Assembly: GCA_023415495.1 (NCBI GenBank) | Contig: JAEZKK010000011.1 | Span: 186,001-250,000 of the forward strand | Direction of reading: 5' to 3' | Source: Bacteroidota bacterium | Lineage (GTDB): Bacteria; Bacteroidota; Bacteroidia; Bacteroidales; P3 | DNA length: 64,000 bases | Part shown: in pieces, positions 1 through 8,525 of the stretch | Layout: every line of letters starts with the position of its first letter | Position numbering within the stretch: position 1 is the first letter of the stretch | Program-made: the position numbers and the translations under genes | Notes under the pieces: generated by a model | Told to the model about the DNA's origin: nothing | Database searches by the model: none | The model's input: the letters and a program-made list of their open reading frames with translations, nothing else

Positions 1-268
1 CAATTCCTCTTGCATACATACGATAATCTGGACGATATCTATACATATAAATCCTTCCATAAGTCTCTAACTCAGATGCAAACTCAGGTGCTAACTCATT
101 ATGAAACTTTTGAGGAAAATATCTTAAAGCGTTTTTTATAGCAAGTTTCTTTTCTTCCCTGCTAAGTATATCTTTTCTCTTTGGTGCATGATTTACAGTT
201 AAATCATACTCTTTCTTCGAAGGTAAATAATCTGGAATTCCTTCCAGAATAGCTTGTTTAAAATCCAT
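1..268 (-). CDS. hutU: Urocanate hydratase, N-terminal part (runs off window)
   Basis: This is the first 89 codons of urocanate hydratase, the histidine-degradation enzyme that converts urocanate to imidazolone propionate using NAD+. I translated it by hand from the ATG whose complement is at 266-268. The frame stays open to base 1, so the gene continues to the left of the window. Recognition rests on the stretch NHAPKRKDILS at about residues 26-36 and YGRIYMYRYRPDYRMYAR near residue 80, which match the Bacteroidales form of the enzyme as I remember it. The NAD-binding and catalytic regions lie outside the window. No other hut gene is visible here; any others would be further left. The upstream spacer holds a phased repeat array. 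Confidence 0.9.
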   Translation of the reverse strand, partial: MDFKQAILEGIPDYLPSKKEYDLTVNHAPKRKDILSREEKKLAIKNALRYFPQKFHNELAPEFASELETYGRIYMYRYRPDYRMYARGI

Positions 269-439
269 ATTAGCTTTTATTTAAAATCTTATTTAATAAT
301 CCTGTTTGCAAAGATAAAGAAATTAAATTACTTATTAAGGAGATAAATGGATTAAATTATTTTAAAAAGATTGACTTCTTTTATCTAAGAAAAGTAAGTG
401 AAATTCTATATATTGAAAAGTAGATTTAAAGAAAATAAT

Positions 440-574
440 ATCAAGTAAATACAAAATTAAATCAAGAATAAAACTAAAACAATGGCATTGTTTTGGTAAA
501 ACAACCGCATTGTTTGGTTGAAACAATGGCATTGTTTGAGTGAAACAATGCCATTGTTTTAGATTTATATCAAG
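440..574. repeat. Phased palindromic array, locus A (4 x 22 bp, twin of locus F)
   Basis: Four units built on AAACAATGSCATTGTTT start at 476, 498, 520 and 542, so the period is exactly 22 bp. Unit 1, AAAACAATGGCATTGTTTT, is a perfect palindrome around one base. ATCAAG boxes lie at 440 and 461 (21 bp apart) and at 569. The whole block, roughly 436-600, aligns without gaps to 59752-59916, on the far side of the window. Nothing else was seen in the 269-708 spacer; the frame open on the minus strand here is a by-product of the palindromes. Confidence 0.85.
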
Positions 575-708
575 TAAAATTTCAATAAAGCTTAGTTTGA
601 ACATTTTTATTCTTAGATTGAATAGAAGTAATAAGCCATTAAAATATCTCAAATAAAAGTATTGGATATTGATATTTAATTATTTAAATACTAATATCAC
701 GTGGAACA

Positions 709-1968
709 TTAGTATTTTTCTATAAATTCTTTGATTAAATTGGTTAGGTCAATATATTTTGTAAAAGAAAGATTGATTCCATTATCATATATAGTATGAT
801 ATTCGTTATATTCGCAACCAAATGTAAAAAGAAAAATTCCAGGTACATTTTTCTCTACAAAAGGACAATGGTCGCTATTACAAGAAGCCTCCCCTACCCT
901 TATTTGATTAAAATACATTTTTTCACTATTTATTGCTTGGATTAAATCACTTGCCCTTTTCTCATTTTTCCCATTTACCAAAGCTATACCTCCAGAACCT
1001 GTACCCACCATATCGAAATTAAATAGGAATTTAATCTTTGATAATTCAACTGGAAAATTATTAGCAGCATATTCTGCTCCTAAAATTCCAATTTCTTCAG
1101 CCGAAGTAAACACAAAAGCAATTGAATAATCCGTTGGATTTTTAGAATAGTATTTAGCTAAATCCAATAAAAGAGCAACTCCTGAGGCGTTATCATTTCC
1201 TCCTGGAAAATAAACACTGTCCCCTATCTTTCCTAAATGATCATAGTGAGCAAGAAATACAAAAAGACTATCCTTATATTTCTTTCCCTCAGAAAATGCA
1301 ATAATATTCTGTGTTTTATACTTACTAAGATATTCTGACTCAATATTTAGATTAATATAATCAATCTTATTTTTAAATACCTTGTCTTTAATCTGAATAA
1401 CAGGGAAAGAAAAGACAGACCTTCCTGAATAATAAGGTATTTTATCGTAGTTTTCAAGAATAACAAGCTGAGGTTTAATAGAATTAGAGTTTAATTTCCT
1501 TATAAATAGAGAAGCTTCATAATCCTTTATTACTTTTCTATCTATTATAATTATCTTGTTTTCAAGATTTAAAATATTAATATTATCTAATACCTCTTTT
1601 TTATCAATTCTAATAAACTTCTTGTTTTGAATGATTAAATTAGTATTAGGAGAATAACCAAATACTAAAAACTCTTCTCCTAATCTTAATTCCCTCTTTT
1701 CTTTTCCAATAATTAGTTTTGCATTTTCTATATTATTTACACTAATATCGAAAAACTGATAATAAGAAGTATCATAGTATTTTAATCCTTGATTACTTAA
1801 TTCGTCAGATATAAATTTAGCTGTTATTCTATCTCCATTCTCACTATATCCCCTACCCTTAAAATCTTTACTAGTTAGCTTTTCTTTTACGAAATTAGCA
1901 TATTTATAAGATTGAGAAAAAGAAAAATTAGTAATTAGAAATAGAATTATAAGTATTATTAATTTCAT
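709..1968 (-). CDS. Secreted M28-family zinc aminopeptidase
   Basis: A predicted exported metallopeptidase of 419 residues. A hydrophobic signal peptide covers about residues 1-19 and ends in SFSQ. The catalytic half starts near residue 215. The M28 metal site is complete: HYDH at 241-244, D259 in GGNDNASG, the EE pair at 291-292 in TSAEEIG, D319 in FNFDMVG, and H391 in EYHTIYDNG. The region between the signal peptide and the catalytic domain (about 90-215) probably forms a PA-like insert. The family removes N-terminal residues from peptides using two zinc ions; the substrate here is unknown. It is monocistronic on the minus strand. About 245 bp of AT-rich DNA with no recognisable element separates it from nadA. 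Confidence 0.88.
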   Translation of the reverse strand: MKLIILIILFLITNFSFSQSYKYANFVKEKLTSKDFKGRGYSENGDRITAKFISDELSNQGLKYYDTSYYQFFDISVNNIENAKLIIGKEKRELRLGEEFLVFGYSPNTNLIIQNKKFIRIDKKEVLDNINILNLENKIIIIDRKVIKDYEASLFIRKLNSNSIKPQLVILENYDKIPYYSGRSVFSFPVIQIKDKVFKNKIDYINLNIESEYLSKYKTQNIIAFSEGKKYKDSLFVFLAHYDHLGKIGDSVYFPGGNDNASGVALLLDLAKYYSKNPTDYSIAFVFTSAEEIGILGAEYAANNFPVELSKIKFLFNFDMVGTGSGGIALVNGKNEKRASDLIQAINSEKMYFNQIRVGEASCNSDHCPFVEKNVPGIFLFTFGCEYNEYHTIYDNGINLSFTKYIDLTNLIKEFIEKY

Positions 1969-2213
1969 ATTTTAATGTATTCTAATAAATGAACTAAATA
2001 AAAGCAAAAACAAAATAAACACTTAGTATTTGTTAATGAATTTAACTTTATAATTAATATATAGATGATATATTTATCAAGAGATAAAATAAAATCAACC
2101 TATAATGTTAAATAAACAGATATATTATTAATAACAGTATATTTATATGTTTGTTTATCTAGGTTTTATATGTATTTAATATGTTAAAAAGCAAAATATC
2201 AAATTCTTTCAAA

Positions 2214-3155
2214 TTAAATAATACCTAACTCTCTTGACATATCGAGCATTTTTATTATTGGTTTTTTAGCATCTGCAATAATATTTTGTTCTAATAATAT
2301 TTCAAATTCTTCATTTTCTAATGAGCTTAATACTTTTTCAAGAGTATTTAATTTCATATACTGGCAATCATTGCAAGAACAAGATTCATCTTGAGTAACT
2401 ACAATAAATTCCTTTTCTGGATTATCTTTCTTCAATTGATGAACAATTCCACTCTCAGTTGCTACTAAGAATTTTTTATTAACTGATTTCTTTATATAAT
2501 TAATCATAGCCGAAGTTGAACCGACAAAGTCAGCTAATTGTAATACAGCATCATTACATTCTGGATGAGCAACTAAAATTGCATCAGGATTACTCTTCTT
2601 TGTCAATAAAACATATTCAGATGTCAATAACTCATGAACTTCACAGGTTCCATCCCATAAAACCATATCTCTTCCAGATATTCTATTGATATATCCACCA
2701 AGATTCTTATCTGGAGCAAATATAATCTTTTGATCTTTAGGAAGTGAATTTACTAATTGAACTGCATTGCCAGAAGTACAAATAATATCACTAAGTGTTT
2801 TAATTTCTGCACTGCAATTAATATAACTAATCACTATATGTTCAGGATATTGTTCTTTAAATGCTTTAAAATCTTCATATTTACAAGAATCTGCAAGAGA
2901 ACATCCAGCATTCAAATCTGGAATAATAACCTTCTTATTTGGATTTAGTATCTTTGCAGTTTCACCCATAAAGTGAACTCCACAAAAAAGAATTAAATCC
3001 TCTTTTGCAGTCCTTGCTTTCTCTGCAAGATTTAAACTATCTCCAACAAAATCTGCAATATCCTGAATTTGCGGAATTTGATAAAAATGAGCAAGAATGA
3101 TTGCATTTTTTTCTTTTTTGAGCTTTAAAATTCTCTCAATAATTCTTTCTTCCAT
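2214..3155 (-). CDS. nadA: Quinolinate synthase A
   Basis: Condenses iminoaspartate with dihydroxyacetone phosphate to give quinolinate, the precursor of NAD, using an oxygen-sensitive 4Fe-4S cluster in the cytoplasm. The 313-residue length fits the family. The three expected cluster cysteines are visible: C85 in AGCSLADSC, C200 in HPEC, and C264 in CQYMKLNTLE. The HFYQ motif near residue 23 and the GST-SAM substrate motif near 212-216 are also present. nadB and nadC, usual partners, are not in the window. It is the last minus-strand gene before a spacer from which genes on the other side run on the plus strand. The start ATG at 3155 is the only reasonable choice. Confidence 0.95.
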   Translation of the reverse strand: MEERIIERILKLKKEKNAIILAHFYQIPQIQDIADFVGDSLNLAEKARTAKEDLILFCGVHFMGETAKILNPNKKVIIPDLNAGCSLADSCKYEDFKAFKEQYPEHIVISYINCSAEIKTLSDIICTSGNAVQLVNSLPKDQKIIFAPDKNLGGYINRISGRDMVLWDGTCEVHELLTSEYVLLTKKSNPDAILVAHPECNDAVLQLADFVGSTSAMINYIKKSVNKKFLVATESGIVHQLKKDNPEKEFIVVTQDESCSCNDCQYMKLNTLEKVLSSLENEEFEILLEQNIIADAKKPIIKMLDMSRELGII

Positions 3156-3640
3156 GTCTATGACCTTTATAATAATAATCTATTTATATATATATATCTT
3201 ATTTATATTATATACCCTGTTAGTTCTGTTTATAAATAAATGAATGATAATTTTGTATTTCAAATAACTCGTTTTTATCAACATTTATTTTAATAAGTAA
3301 TAAATATATTTCTTAGTAATCAATGCTTTAAAATACTTATTAACATAATAACAGAGACGAATACTCTTAATAAATTAATTCATTTTTCAAGAGTAAATTC
3401 TGTTTAAAACCCATGTGATAACTCTATAATAAGTCACCAATTTATCAACAAAATTACTTGAAATAAATCTTATCAACAAATTAATATGTATTATTATAGG
3501 TTTATCAACAATAGAAATCTGAAAAGATTTTATTTTGATTATAAATTAATTGTATTTTTATTAGTAACTTTGTTGATTGAATAAAGAATTTATTTATAGA
3601 TAAATAGGTTATTTGTAGTATAATAATCACTTTAAAACTT
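3156..3640. other. Candidate replication origin: AT-rich spacer with four TTATCAACA boxes
   Basis: This 485-bp gene-free spacer contains TTATCAACA at 3275, 3442, 3470 and 3502, all on the plus strand. It differs by one base from the E. coli DnaA box TTATCCACA. The last three boxes are spaced 28 and 32 bp apart. The stretch 3160-3260 is almost pure A/T and could serve as an unwinding region. Genes to the left run leftward and genes to the right run rightward for more than 12 kb, and mnmG, often near origins in other bacteria, lies about 10 kb away. A possible -7 box TAACTTTG at 3565-3572 could drive rpiB. dnaA itself is not in the window. Confidence 0.45.
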
Positions 3641-4093
3641 ATGAACAATATGCACGATAAATCAAAAATAATAACTATGGGTTCAGATCATGCAGGATAT
3701 GATTTGAAAGAGTATTTAAAAGATATTTTAATCAATGAAGGTTATAATATAAAGGATTATGGTTGTTTTTCAAAAGAAAGTTGCGATTATCCAGATATTA
3801 TTCATCCATTAGCAAAGGATATTGATGATGGAAGATTTGAAAAGGGTATAATTATTTGTGGCTCTGGCAATGGAGTACAAATAACAGCTAATAAATATCA
3901 AAACATTAGAGCAGCTCTATGTTGGAATAAAGAATTAGCTTCTTTATCAAGACAACATAATAATGCAAATATATTAGCTTTACCTGCCAGATTTATTAAA
4001 CAAGAAGAGGCTATTGAAATTGTAAATGAATTTTTAAATACAATGTTCGAGGGTGGGAGACATGAGAATAGAGTAAAGAAAATTAAAATATAA
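3641..4093 (+). CDS. rpiB: Ribose-5-phosphate isomerase B
   Basis: Interconverts ribose 5-phosphate and ribulose 5-phosphate in the pentose phosphate pathway. The 150-residue protein has the RpiB/LacAB signature: GSDHAGYDLK near residue 14, the CGSGNGVQITANKY loop with the catalytic cysteine at C73, and HNNANILALPAR with H106. An in-frame ATG three codons downstream (3650) is an equally possible start. It is the first gene of a tight plus-strand set: its stop is two bases from the next ATG. Being the first gene to the right of the candidate origin, it would be replicated early if that assignment holds. Confidence 0.95.
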   Translation: MNNMHDKSKIITMGSDHAGYDLKEYLKDILINEGYNIKDYGCFSKESCDYPDIIHPLAKDIDDGRFEKGIIICGSGNGVQITANKYQNIRAALCWNKELASLSRQHNNANILALPARFIKQEEAIEIVNEFLNTMFEGGRHENRVKKIKI

Positions 4094-4095
4094 AA

Positions 4096-5250
4096 ATGAA
4101 TACACAAGAGTATAAGCTATTTATTAGTGAAGTAAAAAAATCTCTTTCAGAAAAAAAAATATTGAAATATACAGATAATGAATTATTTCTTAAATCATTA
4201 TTTAGTAATTATTCTTATGCAAGAAAAATAGCAGCTAATATAAGAGTAAAGAATATTAATAATATAGAAGAGAATATTATACTCTTGGACAAAAAATTCA
4301 ATGAAAACAAGATTAACATTAATTGGGCTCTTGATTATGATAATCTTAATACTAAGATTATTAAATATTTGAATAATAATAAAATCAAGGATATTAATAT
4401 TATTGAGACTAATTTTACAAGAGAATTAGGAATAGATAAATCTTTGAATGAAGAAGGTTTTTCTATTAATGGAGAAAATAATGATTTAGTTATTTTTCAG
4501 CCTTTATATTTAATATCAAATACAGGGAGTTTGTTTTTGAATTTTTCTTCATATTCTCAGATGAATATGGTTTTGAATTCAAAACATAAGTTATTTATTA
4601 TTCCCTTTTCAGATATAATAAGAAACCAAAAAGATATTGAAATTCTTTTAAAGCTTTATTATTCAAATAAATATAATGAAGAATTTGGTTCTTATTCATC
4701 AATTTATACACCTTTAAATGATATAAATATTGAAGTGTATATTATAGATAATGGAAGGACAAATCTTTTGGAGACAAGGGAAAACAGAAAAGCACTTACA
4801 TGTTTTGATTGTGATGCTTGTAAATTAAATTGTCCAGTTTATCAATTAATAGGGGATAAGCCTTATAATAATGTTTTTACAGGTCCTTACGCTAATGTTG
4901 TTCTTCCTTATTTGGAGAATATTGATTCTTATAAACATCTTAGTTTTAATTGTATTTTATGTGGAAATTGTACAAATGTTTGTCCTTTGAATATTCCTTT
5001 AAAGAGCTTAATGATTAGTAATAGGAATATGTTTTATGAAATGAAATACATTGGATTAAAATATAGGAATAAGATAAAGAGATTAAAGAATTATCTAATT
5101 TCGAGGAAAAAACTCAATTCAAAACAATGGAAAAAAACGCTTTATTTCAATATTTTCATAGAAAGACAAAACAAAAATAATAGGATTTTACCTGTTTTTT
5201 CAAAACTTAGTCTTAATCAAATTATAGAAAAAGAGAATGAAATTCAATAG
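4096..5250 (+). CDS. LutB-like LUD-domain iron-sulfur protein
   Basis: A 384-residue protein with an N-terminal LUD-type region (about residues 30-230) and two ferredoxin-type 4Fe-4S sites: C236, C239, C242, C246 in CFDCDACKLNC, and C286, C289, C292, C296 in CILCGNCTNVC. This is the arrangement of LutB, the subunit that carries electrons in the L-lactate oxidation complex LutABC. No lutA or lutC is adjacent, so lactate use is only suggested. The N-terminal region is divergent and rich in N/I/K. It starts 2 bp after rpiB and its end overlaps deoC by 14 bp, implying one transcript. Confidence 0.8.
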   Translation: MNTQEYKLFISEVKKSLSEKKILKYTDNELFLKSLFSNYSYARKIAANIRVKNINNIEENIILLDKKFNENKININWALDYDNLNTKIIKYLNNNKIKDINIIETNFTRELGIDKSLNEEGFSINGENNDLVIFQPLYLISNTGSLFLNFSSYSQMNMVLNSKHKLFIIPFSDIIRNQKDIEILLKLYYSNKYNEEFGSYSSIYTPLNDINIEVYIIDNGRTNLLETRENRKALTCFDCDACKLNCPVYQLIGDKPYNNVFTGPYANVVLPYLENIDSYKHLSFNCILCGNCTNVCPLNIPLKSLMISNRNMFYEMKYIGLKYRNKIKRLKNYLISRKKLNSKQWKKTLYFNIFIERQNKNNRILPVFSKLSLNQIIEKENEIQ

Positions 5251-6046
5251 TTTTAGAAGTGATATAGACAATATTATAAAAGAAAATCAAAATAAAATTG
5301 ATAGGGGAGAGGTTTCCAAGAAATTAATTCAATGTTTAGATTTAACCTCATTATCATCTATAGATAATAATTTAAATATTGTAAATCTGATTCATCAGAA
5401 CGATAATTTAGAGAAATTTGGATTGAATGTTGCTGGCATTTGCGTGTTTCCTAAATTTGTTGAGACTATTAAAAATATTCTTCATAGTAATAATACAGCT
5501 ATAGTTTCTGTTTGTGGGGGATTTCCATTTGGTCAAATTCCTTTAGAACTATGTTTAAAAGAGATAGAGTTTTGCTTAGATAAAGGTTGTGATGAAATAG
5601 ATATAGTGATGAATAGAGGAGAATTTTTATGCGGAAACTATACTTATGTTTCACAAGAAACAATGAAGTCAAAAGAGTTGGTAAATAATGGTATTCTTAA
5701 GGTTATAATTGAAACTGGTGAGTTAGAAGACTTGGAACTGATAAGAAAAGCAAGTATAATTAATCTTGAATCGGGCGCTGATTTTATTAAAACATCTACA
5801 GGAAAATCTTCTAAGGGATGTGATATATATAGTTTTGCTTCTATATGTGAGTCATTAGATTTATTTGCTCAAAAAACAGGAGAGCTTAAGGGGATTAAGG
5901 CATCAGGAGGAATTAGTAGTTTTGATGATGCTGTAAATTATTATATTCTTTTTACTCATTATTTCAAAGAAGAAAATCTAAATAAGAATAATTTTAGAAT
6001 AGGAGGGTCTACTTTATTAAAAGACTTAGTTAATGAAATCAAATAA
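5237..6046 (+). CDS. deoC: Deoxyribose-phosphate aldolase
   Basis: Splits 2-deoxyribose 5-phosphate into glyceraldehyde 3-phosphate and acetaldehyde, completing deoxynucleoside breakdown. All landmarks of the class I aldolase are present in 269 residues: CLDLTSL near 33, VCGGFPFG at 92-99, EIDIVMNRGE with D122, the Schiff-base lysine K185 in FIKTSTGKSSKG, and the second lysine K221 in IKASGGIS. The start overlaps the upstream gene by 14 bp. With rpiB in the same cluster, the three genes plausibly serve pentose salvage. Confidence 0.95.
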   Translation: MKFNSFRSDIDNIIKENQNKIDRGEVSKKLIQCLDLTSLSSIDNNLNIVNLIHQNDNLEKFGLNVAGICVFPKFVETIKNILHSNNTAIVSVCGGFPFGQIPLELCLKEIEFCLDKGCDEIDIVMNRGEFLCGNYTYVSQETMKSKELVNNGILKVIIETGELEDLELIRKASIINLESGADFIKTSTGKSSKGCDIYSFASICESLDLFAQKTGELKGIKASGGISSFDDAVNYYILFTHYFKEENLNKNNFRIGGSTLLKDLVNEIK

Positions 6047-6196
6047 GAATAAAATATATTCAGAATTCATTTATTTAGATTTAGATTCTATTTTTCTCTC
6101 TTTAGATTAAAATATTAGATTATTCAAAATAAATCATTATTTTTGTAGGCTATTTTTATTTACTTGTATGTTAAATATTCTCATTATATCATTTAT

Positions 6197-7384
6197 ATGA
6201 AAAAACTAAAAGAAAGGTTTGCTAATTATACAGAACCACAAAAAATTAAAGATTCAGGTATTTATCCCTATTTCAGAGCAATTTCTTCAGATCAAGATTC
6301 GAGAGTAAAAATCAATAACAAAGAAGTCTTGATGTTTGGTTCTAATAGCTATCTTGGATTAACAAATCATAAAAGGATTATAGAAGCTGGTCAAAAAGCA
6401 TTAAGTAAATATGGTTCTGGTTGTGCTGGATCTCCATTCTTAAATGGCACCTTAGATATTCATATTGAATTAGAAGAAAAATTAGCTTATTTTCTTGGTA
6501 AGGAAAAAGCAATTCTATTTTCAACAGGTTTCCAATCCAATATTGGAGTTATTCCTACAATTATTTCAAGAAAAGATCATTTGATTATGGATGAATACGA
6601 CCATGCATCACTGATTGAAGGTAGAAGATTGAGCTTTGGAATGGATTATAAGTTTAAACATAATAATATGGAATCTTTGGAAGGTATTTTAAAGAAGATT
6701 CCTTATGAAGATACTAAACTAATAGTTGTAGATGGAGTTTATTCTATGGAGGGAGATATTGCTGATTTACCTTCAATTGTCGCTCTTTCTGAAAAATATA
6801 ATGCAGATATTTATGTAGATGAGGCCCATAGTCTTGGAGTATTTGGAATAGGGGGTAGGGGTATTTGTAATCATTTTGGATTGACTGAAAAGGTGGATTT
6901 AATAATGGGAACTTTCTCAAAAAGTCTTGCATCAATAGGTGGTTTTATTGCAACAGATAAAGAAACAATTAATTATTTAAGACATAATTCTCGTTCTTAT
7001 ATTTTTTCAGCCTCAATATCTCCATGTGCAACAGCTTGTGCTATGGAAGCTCTTGAAATTATGCAAAAAGAGCCATACAGGATAGATGATTTATGGAAGG
7101 TAACTAATTATTCTTTGGAGACCTTCAGAAACTTAGGATTTGAAATAGGCAATACTAATAGTCCGATTATTCCTCTATATGTAAGAGATACAGAGAAAAC
7201 ATTTTTAATTACTCAAGAATTATTTGAGCAAGGTATATTTGTAAACCCTGTGATTCCACCTGCATGCAGCCCTGAATGTACATTAATCCGTTTTTCACTA
7301 ATGGCAACTCACACTAAAGAAGATGTAGATTTGGCTACGGTTAGGCTTTATGATGTCTTTAAAAAATATAATGTAATTAAATAG
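6197..7384 (+). CDS. spt: Serine palmitoyltransferase (alpha-oxoamine synthase)
   Basis: A 395-residue PLP enzyme of the alpha-oxoamine synthase family. It is expected to condense serine with an acyl thioester to 3-ketosphinganine, the first step of sphingolipid synthesis. The PLP lysine is K242 in GTFSKSLASIGG; DEAHS at 208-212 and H136 in DEYDHAS stack and hold the cofactor. The N-terminal half (GIYPYFR, LMFGSNSYLGL, GSGCAGSPFLNGT) closely resembles the Bacteroides enzyme from memory. The frame is open from a TTG at 6164, but the ATG at 6197 gives the usual N-terminus. A -7 box TATTTTTG lies at 6138-6145. The next two genes complete a typical dihydroceramide set, which argues against the alternative, glycine C-acetyltransferase. 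Confidence 0.88.
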   Translation: MKKLKERFANYTEPQKIKDSGIYPYFRAISSDQDSRVKINNKEVLMFGSNSYLGLTNHKRIIEAGQKALSKYGSGCAGSPFLNGTLDIHIELEEKLAYFLGKEKAILFSTGFQSNIGVIPTIISRKDHLIMDEYDHASLIEGRRLSFGMDYKFKHNNMESLEGILKKIPYEDTKLIVVDGVYSMEGDIADLPSIVALSEKYNADIYVDEAHSLGVFGIGGRGICNHFGLTEKVDLIMGTFSKSLASIGGFIATDKETINYLRHNSRSYIFSASISPCATACAMEALEIMQKEPYRIDDLWKVTNYSLETFRNLGFEIGNTNSPIIPLYVRDTEKTFLITQELFEQGIFVNPVIPPACSPECTLIRFSLMATHTKEDVDLATVRLYDVFKKYNVIK

Positions 7385-7385
7385 A

Positions 7386-8522
7386 GTGAGAAAAATGGGT
7401 GAAATAACAATAAGAGAAGTAAATTCAAAAAGTGATTTTAATTTATTTTTAAAGCTTCCATATAAAATATTTAAGAACGATAAGAATTGGGTACCTCCTT
7501 TATTATTTGATGAGAAATGTACATTCAATAAGAAGAAGAATCCTGCATTTGAGTTTTGTTCTTCAAGGATATTTCTAGCATACAAGAATGGAGAATGCGT
7601 TGGAAGAATTGCTGGAATATTAAATAATAGAGCAAACGAAATTTGGTCACAGAAGAGGATTAGATTTGGATGGTTGGATTTTATTGAAGATATAGAAGTT
7701 CTTAGAGCATTGATTAATTCTGTAGAAGTTTGGGCAAAAGAGGTAAATCTATGTGAAATTTTAGGTCCAATGGGTTTTACAGATATGGATAAAGAGGGTA
7801 TGATGGTTGAGGGATTCGATACGCTTTGTCCTATGGCATGTTATTATAATCCTTCCTATTATCCAAGATTATTAGAAGAGCTTGGGTTTGAAAAAGAAGT
7901 AGATTGGGTTCAATATATAATTAAAGCAAATCAGCCAATTCCTGAAAAAATATCTAAGATAAGTCAAGTAATCAAAGAAAAATATAATCTTAGAATAGTA
8001 ACAGGGATATCTAAAAAGGAGATAATAAAAAATTATGGTCATAAAACATTTAGACTTGTAAATGAAAGCTTCTCTAATCTTTTTGGATATGTGCCTCTTA
8101 CGGAAAAACAGATAGATTTTTATATTAAGCAATATTTCACTTTTATTGATCCAAAATTAGTTTGTTTTATCGTAGATTCTAATGATGATGTGATTGGCTT
8201 TGGAGTTTCAATGCCATCTTTTTCAAATGCACTAAAAAAAGCAAAAGGAAGATTATTTCCATTTGGTTGGTATTATATGCTTAGGGCGATGAAAGACTAT
8301 TCTCATATAGATTTATACCTTAATGGTGTACATCCTCAATGGCAAAATAAGGGAATACACGCATTGTATTTTAGTCAAATGAATAAAACATATATAGAAT
8401 TAGGTTCAATGACAGCTATAGCTAATCCTCAGCTTGAAACCAATCAGGCTGCATTGATATGGCAGAAATACAATAGTGAGTTAGGAATTAGAAGGAGAGC
8501 TTATATTAAAAAAATTGAATAA
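7386..8522 (+). CDS. GNAT-fold protein, candidate bacterial ceramide synthase
   Basis: A 378-residue protein placed 1 bp after spt and 3 bp before the reductase gene. The body has acetyltransferase-like features: LAYKNGECVGRIAGI near residue 60, and a C-terminal half with GVHPQWQNKGIHALYF, a GNAT acyl-CoA loop. I recognise it as the conserved GNAT-like family that accompanies spt in Bacteroidota. In Caulobacter a GNAT-related acyltransferase (bCerS) N-acylates the sphingoid base, so the same role is inferred here from position and fold, not shown. The start used is the ATG given by MRKMGEITIREV; the internal ATG four codons in (7395) is also possible. Confidence 0.7.
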   Translation: MRKMGEITIREVNSKSDFNLFLKLPYKIFKNDKNWVPPLLFDEKCTFNKKKNPAFEFCSSRIFLAYKNGECVGRIAGILNNRANEIWSQKRIRFGWLDFIEDIEVLRALINSVEVWAKEVNLCEILGPMGFTDMDKEGMMVEGFDTLCPMACYYNPSYYPRLLEELGFEKEVDWVQYIIKANQPIPEKISKISQVIKEKYNLRIVTGISKKEIIKNYGHKTFRLVNESFSNLFGYVPLTEKQIDFYIKQYFTFIDPKLVCFIVDSNDDVIGFGVSMPSFSNALKKAKGRLFPFGWYYMLRAMKDYSHIDLYLNGVHPQWQNKGIHALYFSQMNKTYIELGSMTAIANPQLETNQAALIWQKYNSELGIRRRAYIKKIE

Positions 8523-8525
8523 AAT

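Noticed and set aside
476..563. CRISPR array
   Set aside because: Unit and spacer lengths do not fit (period 22 bp, no unique spacers of 30 bp or more), units are themselves palindromic, and no cas gene is present in the window.
362..652. 96-codon minus-strand frame in the hutU/M28 spacer
   Set aside because: It runs through the 22-bp palindromic array and reads as repeated NNAVVLPKQ/CHCF fragments; it is explained by the repeat.
3156..3640. Phased array of the ATCAAR type in the candidate origin
   Set aside because: The TTATCAACA boxes contain ATCAA, but their spacing (167, 28 and 32 bp) is not 21-23 bp, so they are treated separately.
6197..7384. Glycine C-acetyltransferase (kbl) or BioF
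   Set aside because: No threonine dehydrogenase or biotin genes nearby; N-terminal motifs and the following GNAT and reductase genes fit serine palmitoyltransferase.
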